9,441 bases of DNA, taken from contig DATKCQ010000123.1 of the NCBI GenBank assembly GCA_035513135.1, positions 1-9,441 of the forward strand, written 5' to 3'. Source of the stretch: Thermohalobaculum sp035513135 (GTDB lineage: Bacteria > Pseudomonadota > Alphaproteobacteria > Rhodobacterales > Rhodobacteraceae). Numbering within the stretch: the first letter of the stretch is position 1; each line of letters opens with the position of its first letter. The position numbers and the translations under genes were made by a program. The notes under the pieces were generated by a model. The model had not been told where the DNA came from. It was given only the letters and a program-made list of their open reading frames with translations, and ran no database searches. Of this stretch, positions 1-6,411 are shown piece after piece.

Positions 1-1
1 C

Positions 2-898
2 GGGCCCGCCACCCCGCCAGAGCCCGCCACCGCATCGCCAGGCTCCGCCGGGGAGACGGCCGCCCCGCAAGGGGCCGTGCCCGGCGAGCAGGTGGCGGCC
101 GTGACCGTGCCCGCAGTGACCCAGCCCGGCGCGACCCCGCCCGCCGTGACCGCGCCCGACGCCACGCTGCCGGACACGTCCCCGACGAGTGCGCCCCCCG
201 GATCGGCGCCGACGACGCCCGGCGCCCCGGCGGAGGCCGGGCCCGGGGTCTCCGCCACGGCTGACCCCGGCGCCGCCGCGCCGGTGCCGCGGCCCGCCGA
301 CCCGGGCGCCGGCAGGCGGTTCGCGCTCAGCGCGCCGGTGGTCATCCTGCCGTCCGGCGACGCGGGCCGCGCCCCGGCGGTGGTCCAGTCCGACGCCGAG
401 GCGATCTGGCTGCTGCAGCCGACCGTCGCCGTCTCGGGCGCGGGCATCGTGCTCGACCGCATCACCTACGACGATGCCGGCGCCATCGTCGCCGCCGGGC
501 GCGGCCGGCCCGGCTCGGCGATCCGGGTCTACGCCAATGCCGCGTTGGTGCTGGAGGCGCGCGGCGATCCGCAAGGTCAGTGGCGGGCCCGAATCCCGCA
601 CGCGATCGCCAGCGGCGCTTTGCTGCTGCGCTTCGACGAGATCGGGCCGAAGGGCGAGGTGCTCAGCCGGCTCGAGACCCCCTTCGAGTACGCGCCCGAG
701 GCGGTCGCGCACGAGCTGCGCCAGCGCCGGATCGTGGTGCAGCAGGGCGACTACCTGTGGAAATACGCCGAGCAGCACTATGGCCGCGGCATCCGCTACA
801 GCGTGATCTACCAGGCCAACGCGCATTTGATCCGCGACCCCGACCTCATATATCCGGGGCAGGTGTTCACCGTGCCCGAGCTGGTCGACGGCCGGTAG
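2..898 (+). CDS. LysM domain protein with Pro/Ala-rich region and Ig-like domain (5' end outside window)
   Basis: The reading frame is open from base 2, so the GTG at 77 is probably internal and the true start lies upstream. About 298 residues are visible. Roughly the first 100 are low-complexity Pro/Ala/Thr/Gly sequence, which looks like a flexible linker or envelope-spanning region. Residues about 105-235 look like a bacterial Ig-like fold (segments such as VVILPSGD, LDRITYDDAG and GSAIRVYAN). Residues about 243-292 are a LysM domain (IVVQQGDYLWKYAEQHYG, then YPGQVFTVP), which in this family binds N-acetylglucosamine-containing polymers such as peptidoglycan. No signal peptide can be judged because the N-terminus is missing. 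The TAG stop is 24 nt before the ABC exporter's ATG on the same strand, so the two are probably cotranscribed. LysM identity is firm; the Ig-like call is by pattern only, and the cellular role is unknown. Confidence 0.85.
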   Translation, partial: GPATPPEPATASPGSAGETAAPQGAVPGEQVAAVTVPAVTQPGATPPAVTAPDATLPDTSPTSAPPGSAPTTPGAPAEAGPGVSATADPGAAAPVPRPADPGAGRRFALSAPVVILPSGDAGRAPAVVQSDAEAIWLLQPTVAVSGAGIVLDRITYDDAGAIVAAGRGRPGSAIRVYANAALVLEARGDPQGQWRARIPHAIASGALLLRFDEIGPKGEVLSRLETPFEYAPEAVAHELRQRRIVVQQGDYLWKYAEQHYGRGIRYSVIYQANAHLIRDPDLIYPGQVFTVPELVDGR

Positions 899-922
899 CA
901 CGCCCGATCCGGGGGATTTCGC

Positions 923-2755
923 ATGCGCCGCCGCCTGAGCCCGAGGCGCGACACCGCCGAGGGCGTGCCCGACCTGCGCACGCTGACGCGCGTGCTGCCC
1001 GATCTGTGGCCCGAGGGGCGGCCGGACCTACGCGCGCGCGTGGTGATCTCGCTGGGGCTCCTGGTGCTGGCCAAGCTGGCGACGCTCGCCACGCCCTTCG
1101 CCTACCGCGAGGCGGTGGATGCGCTGGCGCCATCGGCCGGGGCGGTGATCGCGGCGCCGATCCTGCTCGTCGTCGCCTACGGCGTGGTGCGGCTGATGGG
1201 CACGCTGCTCCAGCAGCTGCGCGACATCGTGTTCGCCCGGGTCGGCCAGCACGCCCTGCGCCGCCTGGCGCTGCGCACCTTCAGCCATGTGCACCGGCTG
1301 TCGCTCGGCTTCCACCTGGGCCGGCGCACCGGCGAGCTCAGCCGGGTGGTGGACCGCGGCATCAAGGCGATCGACTTCCTGCTGCGCTTTCTGGTGTTCA
1401 ACGTGGTGCCGCTGGCGGTCGAGCTGCTGGTGGTCGCGGCGATCTTCTGGATCGAGTTCGGATTCTGGTACTTCGCCGTGCTGATGGGCTGCATCGCGGC
1501 CTACGTCGCCTTCACCTTCAAGGTCACCGAGTGGCGCGTGAAGATCCGCATCCGCATGAACAGGGAGGATCAGGAGGCGCACCAGAAGGCGGTGGACAGC
1601 CTGCTGAACTACGAGACGGTGAAATACTTCAGCGCCGAGACGCGCGAGGCCGAGCGCTACGACCAGGCCATGCGCGGCTACCAGGAGGCGGCGGTCAGGA
1701 CCGCCACCTCGCTCGGCCTGCTGAACTCGGGCCAGGCGCTGATCATCACGGCGGGGCTGATCGCGGTGATGGCGATGACGGCGCTCGAGGTGCAGGCGGG
1801 CACGATGACGGTCGGCACCTTCGTCATGGCGAACGCCTTCGTGATCCAGATCACCATCCCGCTGAACTTCCTCGGCACGGTCTACCGCGAGATCCGCCAG
1901 TCGCTGATCGACATGCGCGAGATGTACCGGCTGCTGGACGTGGCCCCGGAGGTCGTGGACGCGCCGGACGCCAGGCCGCTCGAGGTCGGCGAGGGCCGCG
2001 TCAGCTTCCGCGAGGTCGATTTCGACTACGGCCCCGGCCGGGCCATCCTGCGCGGGCTCGGCTTCGAGGTTCCGGGCGGCGGCAGCCTCGCCGTGGTCGG
2101 GCCGTCCGGGGCGGGCAAGTCGACGATCTTCCGCCTGCTGCTGCGGCTCTACGACGTGACGGGGGGCGCGGTCGAGATCGACGGGCAGGACGTGCGCTCG
2201 GTGACGCAGGCCTCGTTGCGCGCCGCCATCGGCGTGGTGCCGCAGGACACCGTGCTGTTCAACGACACGATCTTCTACAACATCGCCTACGGCCGCGACG
2301 GCGCGAGCCGCGACGAGGTGATCGCGGCGGCCAGGGCCGCGCGCATCCACGATTTCATCATGTCGCTGCCCGAGGGCTACGACACCATGGTCGGCGAGCG
2401 CGGGCTGAAGCTCTCGGGCGGCGAGAAGCAGCGCGTGGCGATCGCGCGCACGGTGCTGAAGGACCCGCCGATCCTGATCCTCGACGAGGCCACCTCGGCG
2501 CTCGACACCCAGACCGAGCGCGAGATCCAGGCCGAGCTCAGGCGGCTGGGCGAGAACCGCACGGTGCTGATGATCGCGCACCGCCTGTCCACCGTGGTCG
2601 AGGCGGGCGAGATCGTGGTGCTCGAGGAAGGCCGCGTCGTCGAGCGCGGCAGCCACGCCGAACTGCTCAAGCGGCGCGGCCGCTATGCCGAGATGTGGGC
2701 GCGCCAGGAGAGCGAAGCCACCGAGCCGCTCGACGCCCGCCACGCGCGGGCATGA
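923..2755 (+). CDS. Atm1/ABCB7-type ABC exporter, fused permease and ATPase (half-transporter)
   Basis: A 610-residue half-transporter, the usual length for bacterial Atm1 homologues, which act as homodimers in the inner membrane. Characterised relatives export glutathione conjugates or metal-glutathione adducts; mitochondrial Atm1 supports cytosolic Fe-S assembly. The membrane domain spans about residues 35-325. It contains NYETVKYF (229-236), a signature of the Atm1/ABCB7/ABCB6 group, and LNSGQ (267-271), whose Asn and Gln fit the glutathione site described for this family (not formally aligned). The ATPase domain is complete: Walker A GPSGAGKST (393-401), Q-loop Q441, signature LSGGEKQ (497-503), Walker B ILILDE (517-522), D-loop SALD (525-528) and H-loop H553. 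The ATG at 923 has a GGGGGA ribosome-binding site six bases upstream. No residue needed for catalysis is missing. Family assignment is strong; the substrate is inferred. Confidence 0.93.
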   Translation: MRRRLSPRRDTAEGVPDLRTLTRVLPDLWPEGRPDLRARVVISLGLLVLAKLATLATPFAYREAVDALAPSAGAVIAAPILLVVAYGVVRLMGTLLQQLRDIVFARVGQHALRRLALRTFSHVHRLSLGFHLGRRTGELSRVVDRGIKAIDFLLRFLVFNVVPLAVELLVVAAIFWIEFGFWYFAVLMGCIAAYVAFTFKVTEWRVKIRIRMNREDQEAHQKAVDSLLNYETVKYFSAETREAERYDQAMRGYQEAAVRTATSLGLLNSGQALIITAGLIAVMAMTALEVQAGTMTVGTFVMANAFVIQITIPLNFLGTVYREIRQSLIDMREMYRLLDVAPEVVDAPDARPLEVGEGRVSFREVDFDYGPGRAILRGLGFEVPGGGSLAVVGPSGAGKSTIFRLLLRLYDVTGGAVEIDGQDVRSVTQASLRAAIGVVPQDTVLFNDTIFYNIAYGRDGASRDEVIAAARAARIHDFIMSLPEGYDTMVGERGLKLSGGEKQRVAIARTVLKDPPILILDEATSALDTQTEREIQAELRRLGENRTVLMIAHRLSTVVEAGEIVVLEEGRVVERGSHAELLKRRGRYAEMWARQESEATEPLDARHARA

Positions 2756-2793
2756 CCGGCCATCCACACGCCCCGCCGCCGGCCACGCGCGCC

Positions 2794-2816
2794 CCCCTCT
2801 CCCTCCGGGAGAGGGG
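2794..2816. repeat. GC-rich hairpin, REP-like or terminator candidate
   Basis: A perfect 10-bp stem (CCCCTCTCCC pairing with GGGAGAGGGG) closes a 3-nt loop at 2804-2806. It is followed by the related purine-rich run TCGGGGGAGAGG. From memory, CCCTCTCCC/GGGAGAGGG hairpins with a trailing GGGG-GAG segment are common dispersed intergenic elements in GC-rich proteobacteria. It lies 38 bp past the exporter stop and could help end transcription from either side. Confidence 0.65.
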
Positions 2817-2837
2817 TCGGGGGAGAGGCATGGCCCA

Positions 2838-2855
2838 CACCCCGGCGCCGGGGTG
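2838..2855. terminator. 18-bp perfect palindrome, possible bidirectional terminator
   Basis: CACCCCGGCGCCGGGGTG is identical to its reverse complement over all 18 bases. As RNA it would form a GC-only stem with two closing base pairs opened into a small loop. It lies midway between two convergent genes. The symmetry is directly visible; terminator function is inferred from position, and no U-tract follows on either strand. Confidence 0.45.
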
Positions 2856-2932
2856 CGCCGGCCCGCCCGTAACGGATCCCGAGGACCACGGCCGCCGGCC
2901 AGCCGGCGTAGGCGGCGCTCGGCGTCTCGCAT

Positions 2933-2956
2933 GAGTCCGCTTTGCTCGAGATCGCT
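2933..2956. repeat. Short dispersed repeat, copy A (half element)
   Basis: These 24 bases match 6282-6305 at 22 positions and in the same orientation; the differences are G/A at 2939 and G/A at 2950. The shared core includes CTTTGCTCGA and ATCGCT. Copy A ends one base before the stop codon of the minus-strand membrane-protein gene. Unlike copy B, it has no recognisable left arm upstream, so it looks like the right half of a hairpin element. Confidence 0.75.
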
Positions 2957-5374
2957 TCAGTCGCCCGGGCCGCGCGGCTGGATGGGGCCGCGCAGCGCCA
3001 GCGCTGCCGCGGCGTAGAGGCCGACCGCCGCGACCACGGTGGCGGCGTTGCCGAGCTGCATGGAGATCAGCGTCGCGGCCGGCGTCGAGACCACCGAGGC
3101 GCAGCCGTTGAGCCCCCAGGCCCAGGGCACGTAGGCCGGGTCGGTGCGCGCCACCCGGGCGAGCCCGAGCGGAAACGGCATGCCCATGAAGAAGGCGAGC
3201 GGCGCGATCAGCGCGAGCGACACCGCCACGCGGGCCGGGTCGGAGAGATGCGCGAGCGCGGCGAACAGGCCGGGCAGCGCCGCGAGATAGCCGAGCGCCA
3301 GCGCGGCGATGGCGCCGACCGCGAGCCCGATCGACGGCCAGCGCCGCCGGTCGAGCCACAGGCTCGCCCCGGCACCCAGCCCGGCGAAGACCAGGAACCC
3401 GGTCAGCACCACCGAGACGGCGTAGAGGGGATGGCCGAGGAACAGCGTGAACCGCTGGATCCAGGCGATCTCGACGAAGAGGAACGCAAGGCCCAGCGCG
3501 GCGAAGTAGATGCCGAAGCGCCACGTCGTGCCGCCGGGCTTGCCGCGGTAGGCCCGGGCACGCAGCGGCAGCAGCACCAGCGCCAGGCCGAGCAGCCCCG
3601 CCTGCACCAGCGTCGCCGCGACGATCAGCTCGCCGAGGTCGAGCAGCGCCGCGCCGCCGCCCGCCGCGCCGAGCGACAGCAGCTCGGGCAGGGTCGCCCA
3701 GCGAAAGAAGTCGTGGAAGTAGGGCCGGTCGTCGGTGGGCGGCGCGATGTCGAACTTGTAGCCCGCGACGAAGGCCCCGCGCCCGGGGCCGAGCAGCGCC
3801 CGCAGCCCCTCGTGGAACACCGGCCCGGCAAGCACGTTGCGCCGGTTCGCCTCGGCCCGCTGCATGCCGGGGTAGTGCACCAGGTCGAAGGCGCGCGTGG
3901 CGGCGAAGGCGCGGGCGGCGGTGATGTCGGGGGCCAGCACCAGCCCGCGCTTGACCGCGATGGTCAGGGTCGACATGCCGCGCATGGCGATGATGCGCGT
4001 GCCGGGATCCTCGACCCGGAGCCCCTCCAGCGCCCCGGCCAGCGTGGCGGCGAGCTTCAGGCCGGCGCGCGGCGGCAGGTCGATCGGCGCGGTGACGCTC
4101 AGCCAGCCGCCGGGCCCGAGCGAGCGGTAGACCCGCGTCAGGCCCTCGACGGTCAGCAGGTAGTCCTCGCTGAGGCCGTGCAGGCCGCCGGGGCCGCCGC
4201 CGAGCGAGAGCTGGATCACGTTCCACACGCCCGGCGGCGCCTCGACGAAATGGCGCGGCTCGGCGGCGTGGACGCGCACGCCGGGCCGGGCGTAGGGGGC
4301 CCCGGCACGCCCGGCGAAGTCGTGTGCCAGGAGGCGAATCATGTCGGGGTTGGGCTCGACCGCGTCCACCCGCCCGGCGCCGTGGCCGAGCGCCTGCAGC
4401 ACGCCACGCCCGCCGCCCGCGCCCAGCACCAGGACGCGGCGCGGCTCGGTGAGGTGATAGGGCAGGGCGTCCGTGGTGTGGTCGAGATAGCCGAGGCTCG
4501 CGCGCTCGCCGTCCCACTGGTCGATGGCGGCGGCGAAGGCCCCGTCGGCGAACACCCCGAGCTGCGGCGGCGGCAAGGCGGGAGCGGTGAGGCTCAGGCC
4601 CGGCGCGTGGCGAAACGGCACCGCCGGGCTCTCGACCACCGAGAGCAGGGCGAGCGGCCCCGACCGCTCGGCCGCGAGCCGCGCCTCGCTGACCGCCAGC
4701 GCGCGGGTCAGGCCCTTGAACTCGGAGATGTGCAGCGCCGTCCAGCCCGGCGGCGCGGCAAACCAGGCCAGCACCGCGAGCCCCGCCGCCCCCGCCGCGC
4801 GCGCCGGGTGGCGCGCGCCGAGCACCGCCGCCACGAGCCCCAGCCCGCCGGCCACGCCGAGGCAGGCCATCGGCCCCAGCACGAACAGCGCGCCGACGAT
4901 CCCGAGCGCCCCGGCGCCCGAGCCGAGCAGGTTCCAGAAGTAAACGCGCCCGGCCGCCGTGCCCGCCTCGACGAAGGCGAGGCCGATGCAGGTGGCCCCG
5001 GCGGTGAACGGCACCGCGAGCGCGAGGTAGATGGCGCCGAGCCAGAGCAGCTGTCCCGGTGCCCAGACCACCTCGAGCGCGTTGAAGGGCAGGCGCTGGG
5101 CCACCAGGAAGGCGAGCGGCGCCGTCACGCCGAAAAGCGCCGCGGCGGCCGTGAAGGCGCCGCGCGCCCGCGCCGCGAACCACGGCCGGAGCACGGCCAG
5201 GATGGCGCCGCTGATGCCGAAGCCGAGCAGCGCCACGCTGATTGCCATGAAGGCGAAGTGGTGCCAATGCACGATGGAGAAGAGGCGCACCAGCAGCACC
5301 TCGTAGGCGAGGATCGCCGCCGAGACGGCCGCGACACCCGGGCGCGGAATCACCCGTGGGTTCCGTGGGTTCAC
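2957..5374 (-). CDS. Polytopic membrane protein with spermidine-synthase-like (SAM-binding fold) domain
   Basis: This is an 805-residue protein if it starts at the GTG at 5374, whose GTGA overlaps the upstream Pcm-like gene's stop. A GTG at 5353 would give 798 residues. The open frame upstream of 5374 is a shadow of the Pcm gene. About seven hydrophobic segments fill residues 13-208, and a soluble domain spans about 210-575. It contains YLDHTTDALPYHL (296-308), the nucleotide-binding loop VLVLGAGGGRG (314-324) with acidic E340, and TDDRPYFHDFFRW (547-559). About seven more hydrophobic segments follow, with GMPFPLGL (731-738) and WAWGLNG (751-757). These motifs match a large, poorly characterised group annotated as spermidine-synthase-like membrane proteins. 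The canonical GGGDGG loop has Arg instead of Asp, and the segment equivalent to the catalytic Asp reads NVIQLSLGG (385-393) with no acid. Ordinary aminopropyltransferase activity is therefore unlikely, and the function is unknown. Confidence 0.82.
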   Translation of the reverse strand: MNPRNPRVIPRPGVAAVSAAILAYEVLLVRLFSIVHWHHFAFMAISVALLGFGISGAILAVLRPWFAARARGAFTAAAALFGVTAPLAFLVAQRLPFNALEVVWAPGQLLWLGAIYLALAVPFTAGATCIGLAFVEAGTAAGRVYFWNLLGSGAGALGIVGALFVLGPMACLGVAGGLGLVAAVLGARHPARAAGAAGLAVLAWFAAPPGWTALHISEFKGLTRALAVSEARLAAERSGPLALLSVVESPAVPFRHAPGLSLTAPALPPPQLGVFADGAFAAAIDQWDGERASLGYLDHTTDALPYHLTEPRRVLVLGAGGGRGVLQALGHGAGRVDAVEPNPDMIRLLAHDFAGRAGAPYARPGVRVHAAEPRHFVEAPPGVWNVIQLSLGGGPGGLHGLSEDYLLTVEGLTRVYRSLGPGGWLSVTAPIDLPPRAGLKLAATLAGALEGLRVEDPGTRIIAMRGMSTLTIAVKRGLVLAPDITAARAFAATRAFDLVHYPGMQRAEANRRNVLAGPVFHEGLRALLGPGRGAFVAGYKFDIAPPTDDRPYFHDFFRWATLPELLSLGAAGGGAALLDLGELIVAATLVQAGLLGLALVLLPLRARAYRGKPGGTTWRFGIYFAALGLAFLFVEIAWIQRFTLFLGHPLYAVSVVLTGFLVFAGLGAGASLWLDRRRWPSIGLAVGAIAALALGYLAALPGLFAALAHLSDPARVAVSLALIAPLAFFMGMPFPLGLARVARTDPAYVPWAWGLNGCASVVSTPAATLISMQLGNAATVVAAVGLYAAAALALRGPIQPRGPGD

Positions 5375-6102
5375 TGGGTCCCGCGCACGAAGGGCACGAA
5401 GCGCACCGGCAGGAGCTGGCGGGTGCGCACCTCTCCGGCGGCGTCCTTCTCGACCAGCGTCAGGTGCTGCGTGGCGAAGGCACCGCCCACCGGGAGCACC
5501 ATGCGCCCGCCGGGCCCGAGCTGCGCGACCAGCGGCGGCGGCACGTGGTCGATCGCCGCCGTCACCACGATGGCGTCGAACGGCCCGCACTCGGGCCAGC
5601 CGTGGTAGCCGTCGGCGATGCGCACCTCGACGTTGGCGTAGCCGAGCTCGGCCAGCCGCGCGGCGGCCGTCTCGCCCAGCGCCGGGATGATCTCGATGGT
5701 GCACACGCGCCCGACCAGCGGCGACAGCACGGCGGCCTGGTAGCCCGAGCCGGTGCCGATCTCGAGCACCGTGTCGCCCGGCCGCGGCGCGGCGAGGTGC
5801 GTCATCAGCGCCACGACGAAGGGCTGCGAGATGGTCTGGCCGTGGCCGATGGCGACTGGCCGGTCCTCGTAGGCGAGATGGCGCCGGTCCTCCGGGACGA
5901 ACAGGTGGCGCGGCGCCGCGCGCATCACCTCGAGCACTTCGGAGGCGATGCCCTCCGCGCCGAGGATGCCGGGCACCGTCGCCGCGTGCCGCTCGATCAC
6001 GCGCACCATCTCGGCGCGCTCGGCCGCGCGCTCCCCGGCATCGGCGATGCCGGCGAGAACGCCCGCCAGAAGGGCGGCGATCAATGCCGGGACTTTCCGC
6101 AT
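5371..6102 (-). CDS. Protein-L-isoaspartate O-methyltransferase family protein with signal peptide
   Basis: A 243-residue member of the Pcm family, which uses SAM to methylate isoaspartyl residues so that damaged proteins can be repaired. Family marks are TISQP (90-94), motif I LEIGTGSGY (113-121), DAIVVTAA (176-183) and LPVGG (203-207). The ATG at 6102 is chosen because GGGGAGGA lies directly upstream and because translation then begins with a Sec-type signal: MRK, a hydrophobic run VPALIAALLAGVLAGIA, and a plausible cleavage after ADA (residues 20-22). A longer frame to 6141 would place 13 polar residues before this signal and is less likely. Canonical Pcm is cytosolic and about 210 residues long; the extra N-terminal length here is this leader. 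It is the first gene of a two-gene unit and overlaps the next by GTGA. Family is firm, export is likely, and activity outside the cytosol is unproven. Confidence 0.9.
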   Translation of the reverse strand: MRKVPALIAALLAGVLAGIADAGERAAERAEMVRVIERHAATVPGILGAEGIASEVLEVMRAAPRHLFVPEDRRHLAYEDRPVAIGHGQTISQPFVVALMTHLAAPRPGDTVLEIGTGSGYQAAVLSPLVGRVCTIEIIPALGETAAARLAELGYANVEVRIADGYHGWPECGPFDAIVVTAAIDHVPPPLVAQLGPGGRMVLPVGGAFATQHLTLVEKDAAGEVRTRQLLPVRFVPFVRGTQ

Positions 6103-6104
6103 GG

Positions 6105-6112
6105 TCCTCCCC
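6105..6112 (-). promoter_or_regulatory. Ribosome-binding site fixing the Pcm-like start
   Basis: On the minus strand GGGGAGGA lies directly before the ATG at 6102, with only ACC between GGAGG and the start codon. The spacing is slightly short but the match to the anti-Shine-Dalgarno sequence is strong. It supports the 243-residue signal-peptide form over the longer frame starting at 6141. Confidence 0.75.
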
Positions 6113-6205
6113 AGGCCGGTGCGGGCGTGTCTCCGCGCCATTGTGCACCAGCCGTGCGGCTGCGCGAACCCCCGATCGAGCCTGGGCCGGGGCGCACGCG
6201 CCCGC

Positions 6206-6243
6206 GAGCCGTTTCGCTGGCTGCTGACTCACCCAAACGGCTC
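6206..6243. promoter_or_regulatory. 9-bp inverted repeat, possible operator or stem
   Basis: GAGCCGTTT (6206-6214) and AAACGGCTC (6235-6243) are perfect reverse complements separated by 20 bases. The arms are 29 bp apart centre to centre, close to three helical turns. The site lies about 100 bp upstream of the Pcm-like start and 165 bp upstream of cysD. It could be an operator for a dimeric regulator of one or both divergent units, or an RNA stem in the Pcm leader. The symmetry is seen; the role is inferred. Confidence 0.45.
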
Positions 6244-6260
6244 TGGCATATTGAATTGCC

Positions 6261-6304
6261 GCGATTTCCGAGCCGCAAAGCGAGTCCACTTTGCTCGAAA
6301 TCGC
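6261..6304. repeat. REP-like imperfect hairpin containing repeat copy B
   Basis: The left arm at 6261-6280 (GCGATTTCCGAGCCGCAAAG) pairs with the right arm at 6289-6304 (CTTTGCTCGAAATCGC) around an 8-nt loop. The right arm matches in full; the left arm carries four extra bases as bulges (one C and a CCG). The right arm and loop make up most of repeat copy B (6282-6305), which recurs at 2933-2956. This structure is typical of dispersed intergenic palindromic elements in alphaproteobacteria. I cannot name the family from the sequence alone. Confidence 0.6.
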
Positions 6305-6348
6305 TCTGGGTCACCGCTGCGGCGGGCGCCGAAAACCCTTTCTAAACC

Positions 6349-6411
6349 ATGTGGCCCGATGTAGTGCTCGACGCGCCGGACGGCGCAGGCGGAGGGACAG
6401 GCGAGACATGA
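6349..6411 (+). other. Possible 20-codon leader ORF overlapping the cysD start
   Basis: An ATG at 6349 opens a 20-residue frame (MWPDVVLDAP, then a Gly/Thr-rich end) that stops at TGA 6409-6411. That stop overlaps the cysD ATG (6408-6410) as ATGA, the arrangement used for translational coupling. There is no clear ribosome-binding site before 6349, and the frame has no Cys codon, so sulfur-starvation attenuation of the usual type is not indicated. It may be chance. Confidence 0.25.

Larger units (their letters stand above)
2756..2956. other. Convergent intergenic region
   Basis: This 201-bp gap separates the 3' end of the plus-strand exporter gene from the 3' end of the minus-strand membrane-protein gene. 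I see no credible gene in it. It holds a 10-bp-stem hairpin (2794-2816), an 18-bp perfect palindrome (2838-2855) and the short repeat copy at 2933-2956. Being convergent, it needs termination in both directions; the palindromes are the obvious candidates, although neither is followed by a T tract. Confidence 0.8.
6103..6407. other. Divergent intergenic control region
   Basis: A 305-bp gap lies between the divergently read Pcm-like gene and cysD, so both promoters should be here. I could not identify a convincing -35/-10 pair for either. Visible structures are a 9-bp inverted repeat (6206-6243), a REP-like hairpin (6261-6304), a small hairpin GCGCC-GGAC-GGCGC (6373-6386) and a 20-codon leader ORF ending at the cysD start. 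I do not recognise a known SAM riboswitch class in it. Confidence 0.7.

Noticed and set aside
77..79. GTG as the start of the LysM protein
   Set aside because: The frame is open to the window edge with the same Pro/Ala-rich composition, no ribosome-binding site is evident, and a start here would leave no signal peptide on an expected envelope protein.
1028..2932. 634-codon minus-strand open frame opposite the ABC exporter
   Set aside because: It is rich in His, Arg, Asp and Gln with no motif, and lies exactly opposite a complete exporter with all ATPase motifs.
2942..5608. 888-codon plus-strand open frame opposite the membrane-protein gene
   Set aside because: It is an antisense shadow. The translation is dominated by Arg, Gln, His, Gly and Glu with no domain pattern, as expected opposite a GC-rich gene, while the minus strand gives a clear membrane protein with family motifs.
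6244..6259. Possible sigma-54 promoter (TGGCATATTGAATTGC)
   Set aside because: The GG and GC pairs are 11 bases apart, not the strict 10, and the -24 element is only a partial match. Sigma-54 does not tolerate this spacing well.
5375..6289. N-terminal extension of the membrane protein to a start at 6289
   Set aside because: The extension is an Arg/Ala-rich shadow in another frame of the Pcm-like gene. Family-like sequence begins only near 5374, where a GTG overlaps the Pcm stop.
6291..6407. Upstream extension of cysD to 6291
   Set aside because: It crosses the repeat element, is Arg-rich, and the MIQLTHLERLEAEAIH start at 6408 matches known CysD N-termini.
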